Of a stretch of 64,000 bases of DNA, positions 31,358 through 45,403 are shown piece after piece. How positions within the stretch are numbered: position 1 is the stretch's first letter; each line of letters starts with the position of its first letter. Origin of the DNA: Lactuca virosa (lineage: Eukaryota; Streptophyta; Magnoliopsida; Asterales; Asteraceae); contig CAKMRJ010003334.1 in NCBI GenBank assembly GCA_928212115.1, positions 38,443,628-38,507,627 of the forward strand, read 5' to 3'. The notes under the pieces were generated by a model. The model worked only from the letters and a program-made list of their open reading frames with translations. It was not told the DNA's origin and did not search any database. Made by a program: the position numbers and the translations under genes.

Positions 31358-34300
31358 AGAAATTTACCAAATGAGGAAAGTTTCTCATCACCCAATTTCA
31401 ATTGGACTAAAACTTGGAATCATGCAACTGGTATTGTGTGATGAATGAGAACCTTCGCATTTGGGAAATTGAGAGTAATTCCTTGTTCACATAAGTATGT
31501 GAGTCAAGTGAAGGACTGGGAGATCTGGTACACAATGTTGTGCACTGGTCAAGTCTACTACAAAGAACGATAAGTTTATTTGTCATGATTTACTAAAAGT
31601 CTAGTAAACGTGATTATGCTTACAAGATTAAGTGTAATTCTGAATCATTGAAAAGTTTCAATGAATGGCAGAACGAATAAGAAGAATCAATTAGGCAGAA
31701 AGATAAAAGTTTCTCCAATCTAAGAAGAAGGGAGAGTACTTTTGTATCATATTTTATGATCGTCTTGGTTATTGTAGGAACCATATTACAATTCATCCTC
31801 TAAGGATACCTTAGTGCACTAGTTTTGGCTAAGAAGAGGAATGGTGAATTGTAGAAATGGTTAAGTCAATAAGATGTATCGTACTTCGTTCCAATATATC
31901 AAGTCTTAGAGTCATACTCCAAGATTGTGAATTGAGGGACATAATCTTAAGTAGGAATGTTCTTACACTAGCACATTTTGGTAAGTTGTGATGTCTTGAA
32001 TAAGACAAAGACCAACTAGAACCAAATTGCACGTAGTTTTGTCTTGACATAGACACATACTGACTCTTGAATATTTGTTTTGTCAAGAAATGTTTCTTGA
32101 TAAGAAAATCTTATATGTCAAGAGGTCAGTGGGAGTCTAAAGATCTTGAAAAGTTTCAAGAACAAATCAAGAAGTAAACCTATTAAACACTAGCACACGA
32201 CTTGAGGATTGTAATCTATCGTGTTGACAAAATTTTATTCCTGTGCCAATCCAGTTGAGTGATTATGCATATGAGTTCTACGAGTTCTCGATTGAATGCA
32301 TAAGGGCAAACACCTTGATCAATGAAAGTACATTGACTGGCGTAGGTGAGCTGCTAAATAACTTGGAAACAATGGTGGGACCCTTGATGGTAAGAAATTA
32401 AGAATGAACAAGTTCTGTCCATAAGAGTTTAAATTTGTCACAAACATTATCTTACGATTATGCTTATGACAAATTTGCATGGATAGGAACACATGCACCA
32501 TAAAATCTAAGTGTCATAAGGTTTCTCTCCTTCATGAAAATGATTGTGACGAAACGCTTTCACTAAGAGAGATTTTAAGGAGATAGCGATTATGTAAATT
32601 GCACTCTCAAATTCGATTATGATTACGACATCCCTCTTCATAGTTCGAATTGTGAGACTTGACAGTCAGTCTGAACATTTAGGACTTAGTAATATAAGTT
32701 CCGAATTATTTTAGACACACATGTGAGCTATCTAAGGAAAGGTGTGTGAATTTGAGAAGCTTAGATAAAGGCTTATCGAAGCACATCGTATTGGAAATAT
32801 GAACTTTGGAAGTCAATTAGTATTGTCTTTTAAAAGTCCAACTGTTTTCTGAATACATGTCAAAGCTAGTGGTAGTATAAATGTTATGCTGAAATGGATA
32901 TAATCATCATGTTAGTGGGAGCATGATTATTATTATTTTAAGTATTGCAAGTTGGCAATATTAATTATAGAAAAACAAAAGGTTTCACTTTGCAAAGTTG
33001 CAATGGTTGAAAAGTTGTTTTGCTATAATTAAGGGAGAGAATGTTATACTTCGTTGCCAATCTAAAAGCTTAGATCGAGAAATTTTAATTGAATTTAGTC
33101 AAGGATATATTTATTAATTGCATTCTCAAAGTTCGATTATGATTACGGCATCCCTCTTCATAGTTCGAATTTTGAGAACACGTCAAATAGAAATATTATG
33201 ATAATATTATAGCAAGAAACTGGTAAAGCATCACGTTTCTCATTATGAATCGTATCCCATACACTTCGGGTATAGGATCGATTGCATATGTTGTAATATT
33301 GGACCATTCTAAAATTTTCCAAATGCCTAGGCATTAAGAGGGAAAGAGGACTAGAATCGGATTTGACTGAATTAGTTAAACAACTGTCAAGGATAATCTA
33401 AGGTTCGCCAAGGATTGGTCACTTGTGAACAGTTGGAAGTATAGTAATGGATGGACCATATTGACATTATTATGAATACATAAGATTCTATTTAAAATGA
33501 GTTGTCATATGGAAAATATAGAAATGTTTCAATAATGGGAGTTGGACGTTAAGAATCTGTATGTCTAGAAAAACTTTTATGCAATAAGGATGTTCAAAGG
33601 AATGTACTTTGAATGTGAGACTTCATGTCTATGGAATTGTCTTGTAACAATCTCCAATAGAGAATTTTGTAATTTCATTGGCCGAGTCTTGGTGACTTTT
33701 GTGCCGTGACATTACGAAAGGACCGTTGCATAAAGTGTTAGAATCTAACATATTCTATAAGTGGCAAGAATTTGGTATTCTTACACTTGTGGTAAGGATT
33801 GAGAATTATGAAATGAGTGTGATTGAAAATGTTATTCAATTTCACAAAGTAAGGGCCAGAGGTAAACATAGTGTGCATGCTAAGAGCATGAGACAATTGT
33901 CGTTATAATTGAAGTAAGAAGTTGATTACCCGAAACAACAAATAATGAGTAATCAATATGGTGATTAAATAAAAGTGTTTTATTTATACTCAAAAGTTTG
34001 GGGCCATATAAGATTAGTATTATTCTTGTGTTTCACTATGCATGTTTTGACTTCCTGAATAATAAGATTATTCGAACGTTCCACAGTCGCTCATACTTTG
34101 GGAGTAGGTATGAAAGAAGATTGTCATGAATTGGTTGTAGATTGTCTAAAGTGTATTAGACATAGCAAAGGTTTGCTGCAACGTTCATGAGTGCTTACGA
34201 ATATGATTTGAGCATTGGATTAAACCCACGCTCACTTGGATCGCTTCATGGATTTTATCACGAGTGATTGGTGAGACGATAATATCTTATATTCTTGAAA

Positions 34301-34782
34301 CCGAGATGTGTGAGTTGTATCTTGCGAATCAGTTACACATTGATAATATGTAAACGCACCAGTAACTTGGTGTTATAAAATGTATTGTTGTGTGCAATTC
34401 GGTGAGTGAGTACAAGCGAGCATTGAGTCAAAGTTTATCCGTTCCTTTTACCCAAAGTGGGATAAAAGTGATATCTATGGTCCCCTCGATGATTTAGTGA
34501 TGACAAAGGAAAGTGCTCGGCCGGGCTAGGACTGATTTGATTTGTTCAATTAGTCAGTCGTCGTAGATCGGAAATTGGGAAACAACACATAGACTGAGAG
34601 AATGATTTCAATCCATGTCCCATGTCTATACGATATCTAGAATGGAGGAATATATGATCCCTTATCTAAAGGACGCGTATATGATAAGATCAGAGTTGAC
34701 AGCGGCTTTTGAAAGCTACGATTGTTGATCAGGATCTGAAGTCATATGTAGAATAGTTATTAGACTTATCCAAGTGGGAGAC
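31358..34782 (+). pseudogene. Copia-B interior: fossil integrase and shared non-coding region
   Basis: Near 31655-31860 the text still follows Copia integrase in shape: an EWQNE-like start, a GEYF-like piece and, further on, an AKKRNGEL-like piece in the place of the catalytic Glu motif. Stops and frame changes fall throughout. The rest to 34782 has no coding signal. Blocks such as CTTCATGGATTTTATCACGA and TTAGTGGGAGCATGATTA recur in Copia-C and -D, and the last 800 bases also in Copia-A. The 69-codon frame at 33699-33908 is not recognised. Confidence 0.65.
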
Positions 34783-35591
34783 TGTTGGATTAGTGTCTAA
34801 GCCCATAACTATTTTGGTATGTACTTGACCCGATTGCGAGCATGGTCCTTTTGGGTTGCCTTCACCAAAGCAACTTGATAGGATGATTTACGGAAAAAGA
34901 GAATAATTATGATTTATTAATATATTATATGAATAATATATTAAGAGAGAAATCATATTATTTAATTAATATTAGTCAAGAATTAATCAGAATTAATTTT
35001 GTGGCTAAAAGACATTAATTAAATAAAGGGGACTAGAACTGTCAATTGTGTGATAGTTGGATATTGGGCTAATGGACTCCATAGAGGATGGAGTGGACGA
35101 AATCTATGGGGAAACCCATTAGAATTTGTCCAAGGCCTCTAAAGGAGGATTCCATGGGCTGCTTAGGGCCTAAGTAGTCAGATTAGGGTTTACTAGTTCA
35201 AAACCCTAATAGCCTCACATATTTAAGGACCCCTAGGGCACCAAAACGTGGGAAAACTGATTCCTTAGGGTTTCTAGACGTTTTTGGTGTCTTCTCTCTC
35301 CTCCTTCTTCATCCTTATTGCTTATGGTGTTTGTGACTCCATTAGAGGTGTGACACTTGTGACACTAAGCTTTCAGAATCCAATTACAAGAAGGAATTGA
35401 GATTGTTATTGCTACATAACAATCAAGGTAAGATCTAAACCCTAATTCATATGTTATTTGATTATCACATGCTAGATCTAGGGTTTATGGCTTTGGATGA
35501 TTATTGCATGTTTATTAGACAAACTAGATCCAAAGCTTTAGGGTTTGCATGTACACCATAGGAATGATGATGTAGTGCTCATAACCCATCA
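34783..35591 (+). repeat. Copia-B 3' LTR
   Basis: 809 bp, preceded by the polypurine tract AAGTGGGAGAC. It differs from the 5' LTR by about 14 substitutions and one 3-bp insertion near the end. Confidence 0.95.
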
Positions 35592-35916
35592 GAAACGTTA
35601 TCAAAGTCGGAGATAGAATTGAAAGCATATGAAATGCTTTATGAGGTCGAGAGGAAGATTGAGAAATTTTTTAAGACCTACTTGGAAAAATATGACATGG
35701 GCGGGTCTTCTCAACAACAAGTTGTTGATTGTGATGATGATAACGAATTTTTTGGCAACTTCCTTAATAGTGGAGGTGACAACTTGGATGCGGTGGAAAA
35801 TGAATTAATTATATATTTGAAAGAGCCCCGGGTTACGTACAACAAAAGTTTTGATCTCCTAAGTTGGTGGAAACTTAACGGGTTAAGATTCCCAATAGTT
35901 GCTCGAATGACAAAAG
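35592..35916 (+). pseudogene. hAT transposase, exon 3 second part
   Basis: Continuing in phase after Copia-B, it encodes ELKAYEMLYEVERKIEKFFK, an acidic linker (VDCDDDNEFF), ELIIYLKEPRV and the start of the hAT C-terminal dimerisation domain, FDLLSWWKLNGLRFPIVARM. The donor is AAAAG/GTAATG at 35917. A short intron to 35996 leads to the first seven bases of exon 4 before Copia-C. Confidence 0.92.
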
Positions 35917-36003
35917 GTAATGACTTTTTTTTAATATTTCATATTTCTTTTTAATAATTAATGATGTTACATTTAACAATAATTTATTTTTAATAGATAT
36001 TTT

Positions 36004-36811
36004 TGATGGGTTATGAGCACTACAACATTCCTATGGTGTACATGCAAACCCTAAAGCTTTGGATCTAGTTTGTCTAATTAACATGCAATAATCATCCAAA
36101 GCCATAAACCATAGATCTAGCATGTGATAATCAATATTAACATAAGAATAGGGTTTAGATCTTACCTTTGATTGTTATGTAGCAATAACAATCTATTCCT
36201 TCTTGTAATTGACTTCTGAAAGCTTAGAGTCACAAATGTCACTCCTCTAATGGCACACAAACACCAAGAGCAAGAGGATGAAGAAGGAGAAGAGAAGAGG
36301 CACTCAAAAACGTCTAGAAACCCTAAGGATTCAGTTACCGACGTTTTTGGTGCCCTAGGGGTGCTTAAATAGTGAGGCTATTAGGGTTATCTAACAAGGA
36401 AACCCTAATTTGACTGCTTAGGCCCTAAGCAACCCATGGACTCCTCCTTTAGAGGCCTTGGACGATTTCTAATGGGTTTCCCCATAGATTTCATCTACCC
36501 CTCTAATAAGAAGTCCATTAGCCCAATATTCAACTATCACACAATTGATAGTTCTAGTCCCCTAAGTTTAATTAATCTCTTTTAGCCGCAAAATTAATTC
36601 TTAATTAATTATTGACTAATATTAATTAAACAATATGATTTCTCCTATAATATATTATTCTCATAATATATTAATAAATCATAATTAATCCTCTCTCTCT
36701 CTCCATAATTCATCCTATCAAGTTGCTTTGGTGAAGGCAACCCAAAAGGACCATGCACCATCGGGTCAAGTACATACCAAAATAGTTATGGACTTAGACA
36801 CTAATCCAACA
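36004..36811 (-). repeat. Copia-C 3' LTR
   Basis: 808 bp from TGATGGGTTATG to CTAATCCAACA. It is only 412 bases from the 3' LTR of Copia-B, which points the other way. Confidence 0.94.
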
Positions 36812-36822
36812 GTCTCCCACTT

Positions 36823-39800
36823 GGATAAGTCTAATAACTATTCCTCATATGACTTCAGATCCTGATCAGCAATCGTAGATTTCAAAAGCCGCTGTCAACT
36901 CTGATCTTATCAGATACACATCCTTTAGATAAGGGATCATATATTCCTCCATTCTAGATATCGTATAGACGTGAGACATGGATTGAAATCATTCTCTCAG
37001 TCTATGTGTTGTTTCCCGATTTCTGATTTATGACGACTAACTAATTGAACAAATCAAATCAGTCCTGGCCCGGCCGAGCACTTTCCTTTGTCATCACTAA
37101 ATCATCGAGGGGCCCACAGATATCGCTTTTATCCCACATTGGGTAAAAGGAATGGATAAACTTCGACTCAATGCTCGCTTGTACTCACTCACCGAATCAC
37201 ACACAACAATATGTTTTATAACACCAAGTTACTGGTGCGTTTACATATTATCAATGTGCAACCGACTCGCAAGATACAACTCACACATCTCGGTTTCAAG
37301 AACATAAGATATTATCGTCTCACCAATCACTCGTGATAAAATTCATGAAGCGATCCAAGTGAGCGTGGGTTTAATCCAATGCTCAAATCATATTCGTAAG
37401 CACTCATGAACGTTGTAGCAAACTTTTGCTATGTCTAATACACTTTAGACAATCTACACACCAATTCATGACAATCTTCTTTCATACCTACTCCCAAAGT
37501 ATGATCGACTGTGGAACGTTCAAATAATTCGATTATTCTCAATAACTCAATTATTTAGGAAGTCAAAACATGCAAATTGAAACACAAGAATAATACTAAT
37601 CTTATATGACCCCAAACTTTTGAGTATAAATAAAATACTTTTATTTAATCACCATATTGATTACTTATTATTTGTTGTTTCGGTTAATCAACTTCTTACT
37701 TGAATTATAACGACAATTGTCACATGCTCTTAGCATGCTCACTATGTTTACTTATGGTCCTTACTCTGTGAAATAGTATAATTGAATAACATTTTCAATC
37801 ACACTCATTTTACAATTCCCAATCCTTACCACAAGTGTAAGAATACCAAATTCTTGCCACTTATAGAATATGTTAGATTCTAACACTTTATGCAACGGTC
37901 CTTTCGTAATGTCACGGCACAAAAGTCACCAAGACTCGGCCAATGAAATTACAAAATTCTCTATTGGATATTGTTACAAGACAATTCCATAGATGTGAAG
38001 TCTCACATTCAAAGTACATTCCTTTGAACATTCTTCTTGCATAAAAGTTTCTAATCTAGACATAGATCCTTAACGTCCAAATCCCAATAAGGAAACATTT
38101 CCCTATTTTCCATATGACAACTCAGTATTAATAGAATCATATCTAATAATAATAATGTCAATATGGTCCTTCCATTACTATACTTCCAACTGTTCACAAG
38201 TGACCAATCCTTGGCGAACCTTAGATTATCCTTGACAGTTGCTTAACTAATTCAGTCAAATCCGATTCTAGTCCTCTTTCCCTCTTAATGCCCTAGGCAT
38301 TTGGAAAATTTTAGAACGGTCCAATATTACAACGACATGATACTTTACCAGTCTTTTGCTATAATATTTCTATTTGCCATGTTCTCACGATTCGAACTAT
38401 GAAAAGGGACGCCGTAATCATAATCGAGTGTGAGAACACAACAAATATTTCCATATATATAGAATTCTCTTACGTTGAATCCTTTCAACATAACATTCAT
38501 ATATCTTTTTGACTAAATTTGATTAAAATTTCTCGATCTAACCTAGATTTGCAACTTTGCAAAGTGAAACTTTTGTTTTCTATAATTAACATTGCTAACT
38601 TGCAATAATAATCATGTTCCCACTAACATGATGATTATACCAGCATAACATTTATGCTCCCACTAGCTTTGACGTATACTTAGAAACCAACTAAACTTCT
38701 AGAAAAACAATACTTATTGACTTCCAAATTTCATTGTTTCTAATACGATATGCTTTGATAAGCTTTTATCTAAGCATCTCAAACTCATACACCTTACTTT
38801 AGACAACTCACATGTGTGTCTAAACAATTCCAAAACTTATAGCAATGAGTATCGATTGTTCAAACTAATTGCCGAATCTCACAATTCGAACTATGAAGAG
38901 GGATGCCGTAATCACAATCGAATTTGAGAATGCAATTTACATAATCGCTATCTCCTTAAAATCTCTCTTAGTGAAAGCGTTTCCTCACAATCATTTTCAT
39001 GAAGGAGAGAAACCTTATGACACTTAGATTTTATGGTGCATGTGTTCCTATCCATGCAAATTTTTCATAAGCATAATCGTAAGATAATGTTTGTGACAAA
39101 TTCAAACTCTTATGGACAGAACTTGTTCATCCTTAATTTCTTGCCATCAAGGGTCCCACCATTGCTTCCAAGTTATTTAGCAGCTCACCTATGCCAGTCA
39201 ATGTACTTTCATTGATCAAGGTGTTTTCCCTTATGCATTCAATTGAGAACTCGTAGAACTCATATGCATAATCACTCAACTGGATTGGCACAGAAATAAA
39301 ATTTGTCAACACGATAGGTTACAATCCTCAAGTCGTGTGCTAGTGTTTAATAGTTTTACTTCTTGATTTGTTCTTGAAACTTTTCAAGATCTTTAGACTC
39401 CCACTGACCTCTTGACATATAAGATTCTCTTATCAAGAAACATTTCTTGACAAAACAAATATTCAAGAGTCAGTATGTGTCTATGTCAAGACAAAACTAC
39501 GTGCAATTTGGTTCTAGTTGGTCTTTGTCTAATTTAAGACTCTAAGACTTGATATATTGGAACGTAGTACGATACATCTTATTGACTTAACCATTTCTAA
39601 AATTCACCATTCCTCTTCTTAGCCAAAACTAGTGCACTAAGGTATCCTTAGAGGATGAATTGTAATATGGTTCCTACAATAACCAAGACGATCATAAAAT
39701 ATGATACAAAAGTACTCTCTCTTCTTCTTAGATTGGAGAAACTTTTATCTTTCTGCCTAATTGATTCTTCTTATTCGTTCTGCCATTCATTAAAACTTTT

Positions 39801-40490
39801 CAATGATTCAGAATTACACTTAATCTTGTAAGCATAATCACGTTTACTAGACTTTTAGTAAATCATGACGAATAAACTTATCGTTCTTTGTAGTAGACTT
39901 GACCAGTGCACAACATTGTGTACCAGATCTCCCAGTCCTTCACTTGACTCACATACTTATGTGAACAAGGAATTAGTCTCAATTTCCCAAATACGAAGGT
40001 TCTCATTCATCACACAATACCAGTTGCATGATTCCAAGTTTCTATCAAATTGAAACTTGGGTGATGAGAAACTTTCCTCATTTGGTAAATTTCTGACATT
40101 ACCACAAATAACGTAACTAAGAGTCAAAACCATTCACAATATTGCTAACAATAGAACCATTCAAACACCAATTTTCATAAAATCCATCGTAAGGAAATAT
40201 AAATAAGATAAATCAAAATTTATTTTGTTGCGGAAAAATATTGTCCTTACAACGCGATTATAAATGAAAACTATGAAAAATATTATTTAGCAATCTATCC
40301 TAACTCTAAAGTAGTAGCTTAAAAGTCTGATCCTTGAATCATGCGATCGAAATCCATTTCTTCATGACCAGATTTAGCTCACTTCTTTCCTTTTAAGCTT
40401 CCTTTTTCTTCGATTCTACAAAACACCAAATGTAATCTTATCACATCATGTATTAAGAATCTAAAAGGAACTTAATAGAGTTAGATAGTG
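36823..40490 (-). pseudogene. Copia-C interior: fossil pol and shared non-coding region
   Basis: It matches Copia-B 31358-34771 in reverse over its whole length. The fossil integrase stretch is at about 39590-39790. Small frames here (39033-39215, 39865-40053) mirror those of Copia-B and are not genes. Confidence 0.65.
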
Positions 40491-41164
40491 GATTTTACCT
40501 GATGCAGAGTCATACATCTTGACTCTCCCATCTCTTAGATCTCTCAGGTAGTCAGGGCAGCTTCGTAACTAATGCCCCCTCTTTTGGCAGTAGAAACATA
40601 TGGATTCTTCTGGAATGGTACACGAGACTATCTCATACTCAGCCTTTTTCTTGCATAGAGAAAACTTTTCTGGACTTCCAATGTTTCCATTGCCCATAGA
40701 AGGTTGGGATATTGATTTACTAGACAAATTCGCTGACCAGTGTGCCAAATCATTTCTGATTCAGCAGCAATAAGCAATTAAGTCAAATCAATAAGGGTCA
40801 TGTCGTGGTCCATCATACAGTACTCTGTAACGAACTTACCCTATGATTCGGGAAATGACTGAAGAACCAAGTCAACAGCCAACTTCCTTTAAACATCGAC
40901 ACCTAACAATCCCAATCAATATGTAACCTTTTATCCAAGACATGAGCACATATAGACTTTCCATTTTCATGTCTTTTGCCAATAGGGCTTGAGTGACCTT
41001 CAACCTTTCAAGTCTTCGAATACGTGGGTCAGGGAGAATTATTGGAGGAGGTGGAGAAAACGAAGCATGATTTCCATTTCCACAATACAATCGTGGAACA
41101 TCATCTTCATTTGGAAACTTTTTCCAATGGATTTAGGAATACCATAGTTGTCAGACTTTGACAT
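40491..41164 (-). pseudogene. Copia-C gag remnant
   Basis: The ATG is at 41164-41162. IRRLERLKVTQALLAKDMKM and MESLYVLMSW pieces match the gag remnant of Copia-B; frames change repeatedly. The zinc-knuckle area lies near 40560-40620. Confidence 0.78.
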
Positions 41165-42793
41165 CTATAAAACAGGAGAAAATTCAAGTTAGTTGATTGA
41201 GTCCTTAATAAAACACCCAAATGAGATATTAAGGTTAGGACCCAACACAATATCCTACAAATTGGAAGAGGGATGCCGTACTCCAACTCGCAGAACATTT
41301 GAAGGTAGGTAAATGACGATTTACCAGTTTCCACCATGAAAAAATGAAAAGAAGGTTAAATTTTAAATGAATTGAAACTCCTAGATCTTTTGAGATTCAT
41401 TGAACTTTTCAATGTCATGTTTAATCTCGATTATGCCCTTCATTTGTGACTGGGATGCCGAGGATTACAAATAAGGTGTGAATAACCATGCGAATGTATG
41501 TGGTGCCCTCAATGTTACAGTCACCTAATCGACGTGCCGGTTAACCACACACGCTCCATCGATCTATGACAAACATCGATTCATCCTTCGCTACCAATGC
41601 CAAATCCAACTTAGTGTGCCGGTTAACCACACACGCTCCACTAATTGTCTCGACAAGTGTACAAAGTGTAATTCCATGGAATTGCATCGATTTCACTTTT
41701 TCCTAAAGTAACTAAGATTTGGGAATTTAGTAAAACATTTAGTTACTTTACATTCATTATACTTTTAATGAGGAGAGGGTTTGCCCTATCCTACCCGTTC
41801 GGCTAACGACCCTCCACTAGTCAAGAGTGCGGTGGGTAAGAGTGGATACCCATTCAATCGCCATTTTATAGGCAATTTCCTTAAACACCCCTTATAGACC
41901 AGCTTCGTGAATGAGGCCTACTAACGGTAAGACTAGCAGTTTAAGTTATTCATATATAATATTAGACTTTTAATGTTATATAGTATAGGGTGTATTTTAC
42001 ACTTTTAAAATACTAGATGGTTTAATTTTATAAATTACACTTTTAATTTAATTAAATATAAACCATATCATTATGGATTTATTAACTCTCTTTAAATTAT
42101 ACTATTAATTAACTTAATAAAACCATAAGGGTGTAATTCGAACTTTTTCAAAACTAGGGTTTTAGAATTTAAAATTTCAAAAATTAAACTTTTAATCAAA
42201 AAATTTAAATTCCAAAACTTGAGGGCAAGTTTTGAAACATTTCAAAAAAACATTAGGGTTTAGAATTTAAATATTTCCAAATTAACCTTTTAATCAAAAA
42301 TTTAAATTCCAAAACTTGAGGACAAATTTTGAAACCTTTCAAAAATATTAGGGTTTAACTATTTAAATTTCAAAACTAAAACTTTTAAAGTTCAAATTTA
42401 AACTATAAAACCTAAGGGGTGAAAATTGAAACTTTTCCAAACTTACTAGGTCAAATATTTACTAATAATAATCCTATATTATCCATATTTAACCAAATCC
42501 ATCCATTTTGACAAGGATAATCATTCCAAACATAAAAAATCGATTTTAGGCAATAAAAACGAGTTTTGGCAATTATCCTCAACAAAATCTGGTGGAAAAA
42601 TCGAAAAATCCGGCAACAGATCCTTGGACTCGTCGAGTCTACAATGGAACTCGTCGAGTAGGACCTACTCGTCGAGTCCATTTATGGACTCGGCGAGTCT
42701 GCCAGTCAGAACCCAAAAAATTCGATTTTTCAAGCAAACAATGAACAATTAAGCATCAATTCATCATACAAACAGCCTAGGCTCTGATACCAC
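41165..42793 (-). other. Copia-C leader, palindromes and primer-binding site
   Basis: The conserved leader block (GTGCCGGTTAACCACACACG twice, near 41540 and 41620) is followed by four palindromes ACTCGTCGAGT/ACTCGGCGAGT between 42617 and 42699 and the reverse iMet site GGCTCTGATACCA at 42780-42792. No gene is present. Confidence 0.8.
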
Positions 42794-42951
42794 TGATGGG
42801 TTATGAGCACTACAACATTCCTATGGTGTACATGCAAACCTTAAAGCTTTGGATCTAGTTTGTCTAATGAACATGCAATAATCATCCAAAGCCATAAACC
42901 CTAGATCTAGCATGTGATAATCAATATTAACATAAGAATAGGGTTTAGATC
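42794..42951 (-). repeat. Copia-C 5' LTR, inner piece
   Basis: The first 158 bases of the LTR as read on the plus strand. The remainder is at 45404-46049 beyond the solo LTR. The last five bases, AGATC, are the solo LTR's target duplication. Confidence 0.92.
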
Positions 42952-45398
42952 TGTAACGCCCGTAGATTCGGGCTAGTCAATTTAGAGATAATAGGGGTCG
43001 AAAACGACTTTTCGACAAAAGATTATTTAGAATAAATAATCTTAACCAAGTTGTAGAATATGTCTCAAGGGTTCCGTACATATAAAGAACGCCGAAATCC
43101 GAGTTATAACGAAGAAGTTATGGCCCGTCGAAGTTTTTCGGCAAAACCGGCACGACACCGGGAGACGTAAATAGTGAATTTAAGATAGAGGACTTTTTAG
43201 CCTTAGTGATCTAAACAAAAGTTGTAGTATACATTAAACCAAGAACATACAAAAAAAGAACGCCCAAATCTGACTTCGTATGAGGAAGTTATGATTTTTC
43301 AAAGTTTCGGCTTAGTAGTGTACAGCCCGAAACTCGAATTTTAGTTCGAGCGGTTTTTGGCTTACGCAACCTTAATTATAGTTGAAGATCTCATTAATAG
43401 GAACTCAACAGTAAAAAGATAGACGAAAACGGAGTCTGTATGAAGGAGTTACGAATTCTTCACGGTCATTTAACAGTCTAATCTCTTCCTGCTGTTAAAT
43501 TTAAGATCGGTCGATAATTAGCCGACGGAGTCTAAATGAAAGTTGTAGATCTTGTTTTTACCTACGCGTGGATATAAAGAACGCCAAAAACGGAGCTCGT
43601 ATATGAAAGTTATGAATTTTTGAAAATCGGCTGATTTCCACCCTATGTGCGATGCCACGTGTCAGCACCAGGTTGTGCCTGGCTGTAGCCAGCCTGGCTC
43701 ACGATGTGAGAACCTTAAAACTCACGACGTGGGTGACCCTCCAGCCTCCTATAAATAAGAGGTGAAGCCCTCTTCATTCCTCACACCTCCCCTCACTTCC
43801 CTCTCTCTCTAGAACTTCTCTCTAGCCCCGAAACCCCCCGAAAAGCCTAGGGAACCTCCCTAGCACGAGGCGGAAGCCCCGGAGCGCCCGACGGCTCCGA
43901 GAAGAAGAGCCTTTCGGCTCGGGAACGCTGCTCCAGCAAAGCCCGGTTTTGATAAAAACCCGTTGTAAGTGAGCTACGCCTACCCTATCTTTAGTATAAC
44001 TTATGTTTCAATATAGTAACATTATTAGGACCTTAAAATAATTATTTGGGCTATTATTATGAATTATATAAGAGTGTTGCTTAACGCTTATATAATAATA
44101 ATAATGGCTAGACTATTAATTAGTCTCGGTAAATATTAGACTAAACCCTAGTGGTAATGGTACTAGGTTTTGTCGAAGGAAATTGTTTTAAGAGTAACGA
44201 AGTGCTGTCCGAGTGCCAAGTCACCACCTTATCAAGTGAGTGCATAGTTACTTTCATCTTGCACATAAATATGCAGTATTTTATATAAATTACGTGCTAT
44301 GTGTGCATATTATCTGAATACTTGTTTTCTATGCTGGAAGAACGATTTTATACACGTTTTAAATGATTTAAATTGTATATGTATTTTATATCTACAAAAT
44401 GTGTTGGGTAAAACATGGGTAGATTAGAGGTGAAATGAATGATGAGCGATGAAAGATGAGATGAATGATGAGCGATGATATATGAGTGATAAAATATGGT
44501 GTGAAGCGATGAGCCAAAGCGATGAGCCAAAACGACGAGCCCAAGCGATGAGCCAAAACGATGAGCCAAACGATGAGCCAAACGACGACCCAAGCGATGG
44601 CCCCGTCATCTAGCAGAGTATGGATGACAACCACAGACTATTCTAGACAGTCCAGTGGAACACTAGCAGGTTCGCAACATGTAGGTGTTGTGAACGATGT
44701 GTTCACCGGTGTACTCTAAAAACCCATTGACATGTATTGCGAGTGGATTCTCGGAAACGATACTGTCGATAAACGAGATAACCCTGGCAGCTGCGCCTAA
44801 AGGACAATACCGGCAGATGCGCCTCGTAGAGAATGTCACAATTTTGGCAGATGCGCCTAAGTGATAGAACTAGCAGCTGTGCTTGATAGATGTGTCATTG
44901 ACAACGATGAAATTCGTACCTATTCCTTAGGATAATCCTTAGGAATGAATGAACAAGAAATAGCTGATTCTTAGGGTAGATTCTTAAGAATAAAGAAGAT
45001 AATGGGGATGGGTAATTGGGTTAACTGTTTGATGATTAAACATAATAATTATATTATTGTGGGTTGAAAACCCTATGTACTCACCAGGTTTCCCAACCTG
45101 ATTATTTGTATCACAGGTGTCGATATGAAGTTACATTACACTGAGAGATTAAGGAGATATAAATCACTAGTGATAATGAATGTAAGTTCTGTTTATGCTT
45201 ATGTTTCTGTATTGACGATGACATCCCAAATGTTTTAAAATGAATAAAAATACATTTCTTCAGAAATGCTTTGATAACGTATTTATCATGTTTTACTGGG
45301 AACAAATTCCGCAACATTTTTATTAAAAGAGGTACTCTGATTTTTATAAAGCATAAACAAAATCGGTCTTTTCTGGCCGTGAAAATGGGGATGTCACA
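42952..45398 (+). mobile_element. Gypsy-2b: solo LTR inserted in Copia-C's 5' LTR
   Basis: It starts TGTAACGCCCGTAG and ends GGGGATGTCACA, with AGATC duplicated on both sides (42947-42951 and 45399-45403). Same family as the solo LTR at 9156-12019, but with little decay in the duplication. It has a GC-rich promoter-like part with a CT-rich leader (43770-43870). No interior adjoins. Confidence 0.93.
44500..44605 (+). repeat. GATGAGCCAAA minisatellite in Gypsy-2b
   Basis: About eight units of 11-15 bases (GCGATGAGCCAAA and variants with GACGAGCC). Three overlapping minus-strand frames at 44348-44634, rich in AHRFGSS repeats, are by-products. Confidence 0.88.
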
Positions 45399-45403
45399 AG
45401 ATC

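Larger units (their letters stand above)
22280..35591 (+). mobile_element. Copia-B: non-autonomous Copia element in the hAT transposase exon
   Basis: It is flanked by GAAAC (22275-22279 and 35592-35596). The LTRs of 806 and 809 bp differ by roughly 14 substitutions by eye, so it is fairly young. It has an iMet primer-binding site, a leader, a gag remnant and a polypurine tract AAGTGGGAGAC at 34772-34782. Apart from the CACTA insertion (25813-31354) the interior is about 6.15 kb and matches Copia-C and Copia-D. It has no open pol. Confidence 0.93.

Noticed and set aside
33699..33908. 69-codon plus-strand frame as a small gene
   Set aside because: It lies in the decayed Copia-B interior; the corresponding stretches of Copia-C and -D do not keep the frame open.
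44348..44634. Three overlapping minus-strand frames with repeated AHRFGSS words
   Set aside because: They are readings of the GATGAGCCAAA minisatellite in all frames, inside a solo LTR.
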